From Minicystis rosea (lineage in GTDB: Bacteria; Myxococcota_A; Polyangia; Polyangiales; Polyangiaceae), in contig CP016211.1 in the NCBI GenBank assembly GCA_001931535.1, positions 5,377,573 through 5,441,572 of the forward strand: a stretch of DNA of 64,000 nt, written 5' to 3'. Position numbers and translations under genes: made by a program. Shown one piece after another: positions 51,616-59,121 of the stretch. Positions within the stretch are counted from its first letter, which is position 1. Every line of letters begins with the position of its first letter. The notes beneath the pieces are model-generated. The model saw only the letters and a program-made list of their open reading frames with translations. It had not been told where the DNA came from and searched no databases.

Positions 51616-52081
51616 CCTCCCTACGACGGCTGCCTTGGACAGCGACGAAGGCAGCGCGCCCGCCAAACGCCCTTCCAGAATAGGCTCCCGAGCATCGCCC
51701 ATCACGCTGTCGCTCCCCGACAGCGCATGGGGCCGCGGAGATCTTCGCGCCCGGGCGGCGCCGACATTCCACGGCTCGAAGGGCCTCTCGATGGAGGCGG
51801 CCGCGGCGAGCGTGGGCGATCGCCGCGCGGCACAGCGCCTTGCGGAGCCGCGGGCGCTGCGTAAAGATGCCTCCGTCATGAACCGCTCTCCGCGCGCGCG
51901 TCGATTTATCGGCCCCCCGACCCTGCCTGGGCGAGGGATGGCCGCGTTCGCACGCAAGACTCGGTAGCGATCACAGACCACCTCGACGCTTCGGGCTCGG
52001 TCCGGGGGCTCCCGGAACGCGCCGTCCGCCTCTCCACGACGGGCGGCGCCGGTTTTCGTCCTCTCGACCCGAGGTGATTCC
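51616..52081. other. Long leader or intergenic region before the PheRS-like gene
   Basis: About 460 bp without a gene I can support. An open plus-strand frame of 110 codons (51635-51967) has an Arg/Ala composition, no ribosome-binding site and no recognisable domain. The last 60 bp before the ATG at 52082 are G/C-rich and may fold, but I could not trace a T-box or a Phe-rich leader peptide. Confidence 0.4.
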
Positions 52082-53203
52082 ATGCGTCCGTCCATTCTCA
52101 GCGCCGAGGCCGTCCGGCGTGCGTTGTCGATTCGTGATCTGACCCATCCGGCCGAAGGCCCCCACGCTCTGCAAACCATCGTCGGCGACATCGTCGCGGC
52201 GCTCTCCGAAGCGTGGTCCTGCGAGGCCCGCGTGCACCGCGCGAGCCCCATCGTCTCCATCGCCGACAACTACGATCGCTTGCATTACCCGCCCGAGGGC
52301 GCCGCGCGCGATGCGCGCTACACGCGCTACGTCTGCGACACGACGCTCCTCCGCACGCAGACGTCGGCCATGATTCCGCCGCTCCTCCGTGACCTCCGCG
52401 AAGCCCCGATCGCCGACGTGATCCTGGCCTGCCCGGGCGTCGTCTACCGGCGCGATTGCATCGATCGCTTGCACACCGGCGAGCCGCACCAGCTCGATCT
52501 CTGGCGCGTCCGCCGCGGCGCGGCGCTGGGCATCGGCGATCTCCGGCGCATGATCGAGATCACCGTCGCCGCCGCGCTCCCCGGCCGCGCGCTCCGCGTC
52601 ACGCCGGCCGCGCACCCGTACACGACCGATGGATGCCAGATCGACGTGCGCGAAGGCAGCGCGTGGATCGAGATCGGTGAGTGCGGCCTGGCGCTCCCCG
52701 CGCTCCTCGCCGAGAGCGGCCTCGACGACGCCACCGGGCTCGCCATGGGCCTCGGCCTCGATCGCATCCTCATGCTGCGGAAGGGCGTCGACGACATCCG
52801 CCTGCTGCGCGCCACGGATCCGCGCGTCGCCGCGCAGATGCTCGATCTGTCGCCGTACCGGCCGGTCTCGGTGATGCCCGCCGTGCGGCGCGATCTCTCG
52901 ATCGCGACGGCGGCCGACATCACGAGCGAGGAGATCGGCGACGCGGTGCGAGGCGCGCTCGGCGATCGCGCGGAGCTGATCGAGAGCATCGAGGTGATCT
53001 CCGAGACGCCCTACGAAGCGCTGCCGCACGCCGCGGTGACGCGCATCGGAATGGCGCCGGGCCAGAAGAACGTGCTGCTCCGCATCACCCTGCGCGCCGT
53101 CGACCGCAGCCTCACGCACGCCGAGTGCAACGGGCTCCGCGATGCCATCTACGCCGCGGTCCATCGGGGCACGGCGTGGCAATGGGCGGCGGCGCAGCCG
53201 TGA
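52082..53203 (+). CDS. Single-chain phenylalanyl-tRNA synthetase-like protein
   Basis: A 373-residue class II synthetase-like protein. It has PheS-type signatures: LLRTQTSAMIPPLL (89-102, PheS has LLRTHTS), motif 2 YRRDCIDRLHTGEPHQLDLW (122-141) and motif 3 GLGLDRILMLRKGVDDIRLL (223-242). The C-terminal 110 residues (about 258-370, SVMPAVRRDLSIATAADI... to TLRAVDRSLTHAECNGLRD) form an FDX-ACB anticodon-binding domain, which in ordinary bacteria sits on PheT. This layout is that of mitochondrial PheRS. The coiled-coil arm of bacterial PheS is missing and there is no editing domain. The motif 2 has Arg-Arg-Asp where Phe-Arg-x-Glu is usual, so activity on Phe is not assured; it could activate another amino acid. 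A G/C-rich 9-bp hairpin follows. Confidence 0.85.
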   Translation: MRPSILSAEAVRRALSIRDLTHPAEGPHALQTIVGDIVAALSEAWSCEARVHRASPIVSIADNYDRLHYPPEGAARDARYTRYVCDTTLLRTQTSAMIPPLLRDLREAPIADVILACPGVVYRRDCIDRLHTGEPHQLDLWRVRRGAALGIGDLRRMIEITVAAALPGRALRVTPAAHPYTTDGCQIDVREGSAWIEIGECGLALPALLAESGLDDATGLAMGLGLDRILMLRKGVDDIRLLRATDPRVAAQMLDLSPYRPVSVMPAVRRDLSIATAADITSEEIGDAVRGALGDRAELIESIEVISETPYEALPHAAVTRIGMAPGQKNVLLRITLRAVDRSLTHAECNGLRDAIYAAVHRGTAWQWAAAQP

Positions 53204-53214
53204 TCCAAAACTGA

Positions 53215-53245
53215 CAGCCCGCCTCGCGAGGCGCGCGGCGGGCTG
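53215..53245 (+). terminator. Hairpin after the PheRS-like gene
   Basis: A perfect 9-bp inverted repeat (CAGCCCGCC / GGCGGGCTG) with a 13-base loop starts 11 bp after the stop and is followed by TTGCTTG, a modest T tract. The first repeat unit of the 42-bp array begins 12 bp later. Confidence 0.6.
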
Positions 53246-53256
53246 TTGCTTGCACG

Positions 53257-53592
53257 GCTCGAGGTCGTTCGCACACGGTCACGGTGAGCCCCGAGGCGCC
53301 TTCGGGCTCACCGCGCCGCGGCGCGGCCGGTCCCGAGCACGTTGCTGCACCGCCGTGACGCGGCACGGCCGGTCCGGAGCGCGTTGCTGCACCGCCGTAC
53401 CGCGTCACGGTGAGCGCGAACGGCGGTGATGCCGCTCCGTACCGCGTCACGGTGTGTCCGAAGGGTCCTCTGGACCCACCGTGACGCGGCACGGTCGTGC
53501 GTCGTGATCTTGCGGGCCGGCCGCGCCACGGTACGGCGCACGCGAACATGCCTCCGGCACCGCTGCGCCACGGTGCGCGGCCCGAACGTGCG
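53257..53592. repeat. Second eight-unit array of 42-bp dyad-bearing intergenic repeats
   Basis: Units begin at 53257, 53299, 53341, 53383, 53425, 53467, 53509 and 53551 with exact 42-bp steps; 53593 on is decayed. A typical unit reads GTTGCTGCACCGCCGTGACG then CGGCACGGCCGGTCCGGAGC. Most units hold a dyad of the form CCGTG-N6-CACGG or CCGT-N8-ACGG (CCGTGACGCGGCACGG at 53354; CCGTACCGCGTCACGG at 53396 and 53438). The array lies between convergent genes, PheRS-like and the unknown 443-residue gene. Fourteen-residue pseudo-repeats appear on both strands, but nothing supports translation. Length and copy number equal those of the array at 14471, while the unit sequence differs. Confidence 0.85.
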
Positions 53593-53717
53593 CGAGCGCG
53601 ACCGCACGGCGCCCGATGTGCGGACGAGGGCCGGCGGGAGCGCGCGCCGTACCGAGCCGCGGAAAGGCCGCGCATGCTGCGGCGGAGATGCCGGAGACGT
53701 GGAGCGTGGGAGTCGGA

Positions 53718-55049
53718 TCAGCGGCCACGCCGGCGCCAGTGATACCGGCTCGCGCGCGCGTCTTCGTGAAGCATTCGCCTGACCACGGCGGGGTCCAGAT
53801 GCACCGTGGTCGCGATGAGGAGGTCCGCGAGCGTGCGCGCGGCGTCGGGATCCTCCGCGGCGCGCGCGGCCGCGCGATGGATCGGATGGCTCTCGGGGAG
53901 CGGGCCGAGCGCCGCTTCGGCGAGCGCTTGATCGGGCGCGAGGTGCGCGAGCGCGGCGAGGCGCTCGGCGCCGAGCAGGGCGGCGTCGAGCGCGATCTTC
54001 GGATCGATCCGCATCGTGAGGTCCACGCCGAACCGGCGCACGCGACCACCCGCGCGCGCGATCCGGAAGCGCAGCGCGCGCGTGCCGGCGACGTAGAGCG
54101 ACGGCGAGCCCGCGACCTTGAGCGCCGTTCGACCGGGCACGATGCGGCCCACGCGACGCGCGGACCACAGCTCGAAGCTCGGCTCGACGGTGACTTCCTC
54201 GGCCTCCGTGATGTCGACGGTCCCCTCGGTCATGGTGGCGGGGAAGCGCACGCGTCGCGCGAGCACCTCCCAAAACTGGTTCCCGGCGGCGACGGCCGCG
54301 AGCTCGGGCTCGCGCGCGAGCACGTCGAGCCAGTGGTGCAACGTCTCGTCGGACACCGAGGGATCGACCCACTGACGGGGGAGATCCCGAAGCAGCTCCC
54401 CTACCCGCCTATGAGCCTCGTAGGCGTCCGGCTCGCGCGCATGCACGCGGCGCGCGAGGTCCAGCATTGCTTCCCAGCGGGCCGGTCCGGGTGGCAGCGC
54501 GCCGATCGCGCGGCGTGCCGAATCGAAGGTCGCCGCGTTGGAGGCCCGCTTGGCCGCGTCGGGGAGCTGCGACCACACACGCCAGAGGTGTGCGGCCCGG
54601 GCCACGAGCGGCTCGAGCTGCGCGCCGCGCTCCTCCGCCGGCGCGCGGGACGCGGCGTCGAGCGCGTCCACCAACGGGCGCACGTGCGCCCGCTCGAAGG
54701 CGATGAAGTCTTCGAAGCCGAATTGCTCCGACGGCTCGTCGTACGTGTGAACCTCGGCGTCCGGATCACCGAAGTCGTCGAGCGTCGCGAGGCGCCACTG
54801 CTCCTCGTCGAGCTCGACGATGCTCCGATCGTTTTCGTCGAGGCCGGCCCGCGCACGGATCCACGCGGCGATGCCGTGGCGTCGCCGCGGCACGAATCCA
54901 GGCAGATCGATGACGAGCCAGCGCCTCGTGGAGGGCTCGACGCCGCCCGTGGGGGGCTGCGCGCCGCGGAAGAACACGCGACCGGCGCCCCACGGATCGT
55001 CCACGCTGGCGCGGCCGCCGAACGGCTCCGCGACGATCAGGAGCTTCAC
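53718..55049 (-). CDS. Unknown protein, second gene of a coupled pair, 443 aa
   Basis: The GTG start overlaps the TGA of the upstream gene (GTGA, 55046-55049), so the two are coupled; the frame upstream of it is Arg-rich and non-coding. The protein is soluble with no signal. The first 60 residues read like a Rossmann-type or nucleotide fold start (KLLIVAEPFGGRASVDDPWG, RRWLVIDLPGFVPRRRHG), then come acidic, Trp-rich helices and a beta-rich domain (FELWSARRVGRIVPGRTALK, RFGVDLTMRIDPKIALDAAL). I cannot assign a family. It ends 126 bp after the second 42-bp array. Confidence 0.68.
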   Translation of the reverse strand: MKLLIVAEPFGGRASVDDPWGAGRVFFRGAQPPTGGVEPSTRRWLVIDLPGFVPRRRHGIAAWIRARAGLDENDRSIVELDEEQWRLATLDDFGDPDAEVHTYDEPSEQFGFEDFIAFERAHVRPLVDALDAASRAPAEERGAQLEPLVARAAHLWRVWSQLPDAAKRASNAATFDSARRAIGALPPGPARWEAMLDLARRVHAREPDAYEAHRRVGELLRDLPRQWVDPSVSDETLHHWLDVLAREPELAAVAAGNQFWEVLARRVRFPATMTEGTVDITEAEEVTVEPSFELWSARRVGRIVPGRTALKVAGSPSLYVAGTRALRFRIARAGGRVRRFGVDLTMRIDPKIALDAALLGAERLAALAHLAPDQALAEAALGPLPESHPIHRAAARAAEDPDAARTLADLLIATTVHLDPAVVRRMLHEDARASRYHWRRRGR

Positions 55050-56689
55050 GAGCCCACCTCCGCGGCGAGCCGCTGGAACCAAGCCAGGCGGTCGATCGCC
55101 TGCGCGAACATGCGGGCCGCCTGGTCGGGCTCGCGGCCGACGCGCATGGTCGCGTAGCGGTTCGTCATCACGGCGCTCTGCACGTACCAGATGCCGTCGA
55201 TCCCAATCTCGCCGGGCGCGCCCGCGGGCTCGCCCAGGTTGAAGACACGCGCGTGCCGGCGCAGCGCTCCGACGAGCGCGCGCGGTTGGAACCACGGCAG
55301 ATCGAGGATCAAGGGCACCTCGGGATCGAGCTTCGCGAGCGCCCCGACGATCGCTTCACCGTCGTACCGATGGTAGCTCTCCGCGCCGAGACGGCCGAAC
55401 GTGGTGAGCGCCCACGCTTCGATCTGCTCCTTGTCGTCGGCCAGGTGCGCGAGCAGCTCGTCGAGCGGGATGCCGGGGCGCGCGTCCACGCCGCGCTCGT
55501 GCGCGAGCAGCAGCGCCGTGGGGTGAGCGCTCGCGAGGATCGCCTGCAAGAGGAAGCTCGACCACTGGAACACCGCGGCGGGCATGAGGAACGTCACGGG
55601 GCCCGGCGGCGGCAACAGCTCGGCGAGGCGGGCGCCGAAGGCACGGAGGAGCGGCGCGAGCAGCGGGCCGATGAACATCTCGCGGGTCGCGCGCGGCGCC
55701 GCGGCGAACGCGTTCACGACGCGGTGGAATGGCAGATCGATCCCGACCTCGGTGGTGAGCCGCCGCGCGCGCGCGCCGAGCGCTTCGGCGTGACGTTCCT
55801 CGAGCCACGGCGACCACTCGGCGAGGCGGAGCAGCGACTCCACCACCGACACGCCGCGCACCGCGTGCTCGCGGAGCCGCGCGACGTCCGCGCCCGCATC
55901 GTCGAGCCGCGTCCGCGTGGCACCGAGGAGGCCGAGGAGCACCGTGATCGGGAGCGGATGCGCGGAGGCGTCGAGCGCATCGGCGAGCTTCGCCGCCCCT
56001 TCGCGCGCCGCGAGCCGCGCGCGCACGAACGTGCCGGCAGGCTCGAGATCGAGCTCGGCCGCGCGCTCCGGGCTCGGCAGCGTGCCCTCGAAGCAGAGAT
56101 CGTGAATGGCCCGCTCGCGCTCGCCCTCGAAGCGGTAACGCAGCAGCGCCGCGGAGGCCTTGATGGCGCTGCGATAGCGGAGCACCGCCACGCCCGGCGT
56201 GCGCGCGAGGATGGCGCGGAAGAGCTCTCGAAGCGCCTCGTAGCGCGGCTCCTCCACGAGCCGGAACGAGAGATCGCGCCGCCAGCCCGTGAACATCGTG
56301 GCCGCCGGCTTGATCACGGCCGTGGGAAACGCGAGCTGCCAGCCGAGCGGCAGCGCCGTGAGGAACGCGCCCGTGGCCTCCTCGTCGCTGCGCGCCCACG
56401 CGTCGAGGGCGAGGAGGAGCTTGTGATCGTTGAGCAGCCCGCGCGCATGCCGTGCAAGCGCGCCGCGCCTTGGCGCATCGGCGCCGCGCACGAGGTGCCA
56501 CGCGCGCCGGAGGTGCTCGGCCTCGGAGAGCGTGCCGGTGGCGACGAGCTTCTCCGTGAGCGCGGCGTCGAAGAGCGGATCTCCGGTCGAGAGCGGGACG
56601 CTGATGGCGCGATCGTAGATCGGCAAGAGGCGGTGCTCGGCGACACCGGCGAGGTAGCGATGCTTCAGCTCGGCGATGGAGGGGACCAT
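55046..56689 (-). CDS. Unknown protein, first gene of a coupled pair, 547 aa
   Basis: ATG chosen at MVPSIAELKHRYLAGVAEHR, where protein-like composition begins. The protein is all-helical for about 400 residues (many Ala/Leu/Arg helices such as EAEHLRRAWHLVRGADAPRR and ATREMFIGPLLAPLLRAFGA), then has an alpha/beta end (PVTFLMPAAVFQWSSFLLQA, KLDPEVPLILDLPWFQP, IGIDGIWYVQSAVMTNRYAT). No signal or clear membrane helix. The pair of unknown genes may form one function. The start has no ribosome-binding site, and an intrinsic-terminator-like hairpin lies only 7 bases upstream of it on the transcript, so leader control is possible. Confidence 0.65.
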   Translation of the reverse strand: MVPSIAELKHRYLAGVAEHRLLPIYDRAISVPLSTGDPLFDAALTEKLVATGTLSEAEHLRRAWHLVRGADAPRRGALARHARGLLNDHKLLLALDAWARSDEEATGAFLTALPLGWQLAFPTAVIKPAATMFTGWRRDLSFRLVEEPRYEALRELFRAILARTPGVAVLRYRSAIKASAALLRYRFEGERERAIHDLCFEGTLPSPERAAELDLEPAGTFVRARLAAREGAAKLADALDASAHPLPITVLLGLLGATRTRLDDAGADVARLREHAVRGVSVVESLLRLAEWSPWLEERHAEALGARARRLTTEVGIDLPFHRVVNAFAAAPRATREMFIGPLLAPLLRAFGARLAELLPPPGPVTFLMPAAVFQWSSFLLQAILASAHPTALLLAHERGVDARPGIPLDELLAHLADDKEQIEAWALTTFGRLGAESYHRYDGEAIVGALAKLDPEVPLILDLPWFQPRALVGALRRHARVFNLGEPAGAPGEIGIDGIWYVQSAVMTNRYATMRVGREPDQAARMFAQAIDRLAWFQRLAAEVGS

Positions 56690-56697
56690 GCTGGCAA

Positions 56698-56732
56698 AGA
56701 AAAAAGGCCGCCGGGTACATGGGTCCGGCGGC
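56698..56732 (-). terminator. Intrinsic terminator or attenuator in the leader of the unknown pair
   Basis: On the minus strand an 8-bp G/C stem (GCCGCCGG / CCGGCGGC, arms 56725-56732 and 56707-56714) with a 10-base loop is followed by TTTTTT-C-TTT. This is the only classical stem-plus-T-run in the window. It ends seven bases before the ATG of the 547-residue gene. It could end an upstream minus-strand transcript or act as an attenuator. Confidence 0.65.
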
Positions 56733-57052
56733 ATTGGTACGCGTGAACGCTCCGCCGTACGAAGGTCGCGGAGCCCCATCAACGTATCGAGCACGCGCCG
56801 CGCGCGCAACGGCGGAGAGGCGCTGCCCGCAATCTCGTGTGGAGCGCGGTGCGCACGTCGCGTCGGCGTCATCCCTCCGGCCTGCGCGTGAGCGACACGA
56901 TCAGCGGCATCGATCCGGACGACCAACGCCTTCGAGAGAAGCCCCCCGTGAACCGAACCCGCAGGGCTGAGGATTCCAAAGCCCTTTGACCTTCGTGATG
57001 CGATATCAGGCGCGCTTGCATCGCGTATCGCCGACATCGATCTCCACGACGT

Positions 57053-57268
57053 TCACACCTGCTCTTCGCTGGCACGTTCGCTGAGCTTCTCGGAGCCGAG
57101 GGACGACGCCACGACGTATGCGCCGAGAAAGAGATCCGCCGCGAGCTTTGCGATGCTCGCAGCGATGGCCCGTCGAACACCCCAGTCGTGATGAACCAGG
57201 ATGACTTGGCCGAGCGTGTCGAGTCGATCTCGGGAGCAATGCTGATGCCCGCGCGCCCCGCGTCTCAT
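57053..57268 (-). CDS. Possible small protein, 71 aa
   Basis: An ATG reading whose second half (DTLGQVILVHHDWGVRRAIA, then KLAADLFLGAYVVASSLGS) has a helix-like, balanced composition unlike the Arg-rich shadows around it. It would be the natural source of a transcript ending at the terminator at 56698-56732. There is no clear ribosome-binding site and no family. The rest of 56733-57357 holds nothing I can support. Confidence 0.3.
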   Translation of the reverse strand: MRRGARGHQHCSRDRLDTLGQVILVHHDWGVRRAIAASIAKLAADLFLGAYVVASSLGSEKLSERASEEQV

Positions 57269-57357
57269 CCACCGGCGTGGTGTGCTGGGCCACGGGCGAC
57301 AGGATCGCGGATCTCGCGCGTCCGGGCCTCGGCGGCGCCGTGGTAGGGTGCCTGTGC

Positions 57358-57831
57358 GTGGCTCTCGGATCTTTCGAAGCGCTGTACCGTGATGCCGATC
57401 ACACCCTGGCGGCGGCCACGCCCCTGCTGATTCAGGTGCGGCGCGGCGCGATGACGCTCGAGGCGCTGACCATCATCGACCGGCGGATCCGCGAGCTGCG
57501 CGCGCGCACGGTCGGGCCCGGCGCGCGCGTCTGCGTCGTAGCCGTGCTGGAAGAGGGCGCGCCGGTGGTCCGCGATGACGTGCGCGTCGCCCAGCGCCGC
57601 GTCGTCCACAGCTTGCTGGAGGGAGTCGACGCGCGCATGGCCGTGGTCGTCGTCGGCGACGGCATCGGCAGCACCCTGCAGCGCACGGTGGCGCGCGGCA
57701 TCGCCTTCGCAAACCCGCGCGTCCGCATCGTGAAGGCGCCCGAGGAAGCCGCCACCTGGATGGCACCGCACGCCGGCGCCACCGCCGCCGAGGTGCGCAG
57801 CGCCGTCGAGCACGCCCGCACGCTGCGCTAA
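57358..57831 (+). CDS. Small STAS-like protein of unknown function
   Basis: GTG chosen at VALGSFEALYRDADHTLAAA, where the globular part begins; an ATG 81 bases upstream would add 27 residues, some of them Gly/Arg-rich. The 157-residue protein alternates strands and helices (TPLLIQVRRG, LTIIDRRIRELRAR, RVCVVAVLEEGAPVV, ARMAVVVVGDGIGSTLQRTV, VRIVKAPEEAATWM). The order is reminiscent of the STAS/SpoIIAA fold of anti-sigma antagonists, though I see no diagnostic phospho-Ser motif. Similar small proteins with the VLEEGAPVV segment are, as far as I recall, common in Polyangiaceae; their role is unknown. Confidence 0.55.
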   Translation: MALGSFEALYRDADHTLAAATPLLIQVRRGAMTLEALTIIDRRIRELRARTVGPGARVCVVAVLEEGAPVVRDDVRVAQRRVVHSLLEGVDARMAVVVVGDGIGSTLQRTVARGIAFANPRVRIVKAPEEAATWMAPHAGATAAEVRSAVEHARTLR

Positions 57832-57858
57832 TCTGTGCTGCCTGACCGAGGGAGCACG

Positions 57859-58404
57859 ATGCACGAAGCCATCACGAGACACACCCGGCGCTTCCTGCGC
57901 TTGGTGACGATCGCCGTCGCTCTCTCGACATCCCTTGGCTGTCGGACGTCGAAGCCCTCGTCGCTCGGGAGCGGATGGGAGGCTCTCGTCGTCGCTCCCG
58001 CCAACCTGACCTTGGGCGCGCACGACGCGCGTGCGGTGTCTGGTACCGCCGCGGTTCTCTGCCTCCACGCGCGTTGGGGCAAGTCACCGTTCGTGACCGA
58101 ATACAGCTATGGGCAATTCGTCGCCGAGATCTCTCCTGCGTTGACGCCCGGCACGATCACCCGATTCGCCGCGGGCTCTCCACCGGGGATGTACCAGGAA
58201 GGTGGCATGGTGCTCGTCTATGACGGGCGCGTGCTCGAGGGCACGATTCAGGTCGTCTGGAGCGACGCGACGTCGGTCGATCTCGCGGTGGACCTGATGG
58301 TGAAGTCGCCGTCGCTCGATCGCGCGGGGATGGGCGCCATCCCCTTGCGCGGCATCGTCAAGGCAACTCGCGAATCGAACGTGGAACGCTGCGGCGGCCG
58401 TTGA
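57859..58404 (+). CDS. Small lipoprotein of unknown function
   Basis: ATG chosen at MHEAITRHTRRFLRLVTIAV, leading to a lipobox TSLGC (Cys28). The 181-residue product has a beta-rich mature part (GWEALVVAPANLTLGAHDAR, YGQFVAEISPALTPGTITRF, GMVLVYDGRVLEGTIQVVW), perhaps a small beta-barrel or sandwich. A gene start 8 codons earlier is possible. It lies 27 bp after the STAS-like gene on the same strand, so they may be cotranscribed, and ends convergent with the 207-residue gene, 17 bp away. Confidence 0.65.
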   Translation: MHEAITRHTRRFLRLVTIAVALSTSLGCRTSKPSSLGSGWEALVVAPANLTLGAHDARAVSGTAAVLCLHARWGKSPFVTEYSYGQFVAEISPALTPGTITRFAAGSPPGMYQEGGMVLVYDGRVLEGTIQVVWSDATSVDLAVDLMVKSPSLDRAGMGAIPLRGIVKATRESNVERCGGR

Positions 58405-58421
58405 GCCGAGCCTGGTTGGGA

Positions 58422-59045
58422 TCAGCCCCGCTTGCCCGAATAGAATGGGCTCTCGAGATCCCTCGCCATGGCGCGGGTCCGCCAGGAGATGGCTCCTTTG
58501 GCATCCAAGTCCACGTGCCAGCGGTTGAGGTTCATCTTGTAGCCACGCGATCGCGAGGAAAACTTCGTGTCGAACGCGAGATCGAGGGCCCCATCACCCC
58601 GCGTCACGGCCGCGGGTAACCGGACCGGATGCGCAGCGATATCTTCCTGGTGGAACCAAGTGGCGAGATCATCCAGGTCGACGATGACGTTTTCTACGTG
58701 CGCCGACTGAAACCAGACGAGCAGAGCCGCCAACTCGAGCGGCGCCAAGAGTGAATGTGCCGCCGCGACGAATGCCTTGAGCTCACGGGTATCGTCGAGG
58801 TGGAACATCGCATCTCCCGGCAACATGGCCACGCCATCGACGTTGCCGGCGTCGCTCTCGATGCTGTAGAGCCGATATCCCGGGCTGCGCGCGATGATTT
58901 TGAACCTCTCGACGGGCCGCACATCCCACGAACCAAAGGTCGTCACGGAGACGAGGTCCTCCTTCTCGACGACGTCGGTGATCTTCAATCCATATTTGCA
59001 GAAGTAGCGCTCCACGAGCCTCACGGCGTCATCTCTCAGGCTCAT
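58422..59045 (-). CDS. Unknown cytoplasmic protein, 207 aa
   Basis: ATG chosen at MSLRDDAVRLVERYF because GGAGGTGAGG lies just ahead with six bases between; a GTG 12 bases upstream sits within that site. The protein has no signal or membrane helix. It is mixed alpha/beta with an acidic helix (LDDTRELKAFVAAAHSLLA) and beta strands (VENVIVDLDDLATWF, YKMNLNRWHVDLDAKGAISW). I recognise no family. A 7-bp inverted repeat (TCCTCAC / GTGAGGA, 59051-59079) covers its translation start, which could hide the ribosome-binding site in an RNA hairpin. Confidence 0.6.
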   Translation of the reverse strand: MSLRDDAVRLVERYFCKYGLKITDVVEKEDLVSVTTFGSWDVRPVERFKIIARSPGYRLYSIESDAGNVDGVAMLPGDAMFHLDDTRELKAFVAAAHSLLAPLELAALLVWFQSAHVENVIVDLDDLATWFHQEDIAAHPVRLPAAVTRGDGALDLAFDTKFSSRSRGYKMNLNRWHVDLDAKGAISWRTRAMARDLESPFYSGKRG

Positions 59046-59121
59046 GAGGGTCCTCACCTCCGGCGAACGAGCGTGAGGATCTGCATCGATGACGCGCCGG
59101 CGTCCATCGCCCCGGCGGCCG

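Noticed and set aside
51635..51967. 110-codon reading before the PheRS-like gene
   Set aside because: No ribosome-binding site, Arg/Ala-rich composition and no domain.
56690..57357. tRNA gene near a GGTTCG-like string on the minus strand
   Set aside because: The flanks cannot form a T-arm or acceptor stem and no anticodon arm could be drawn.
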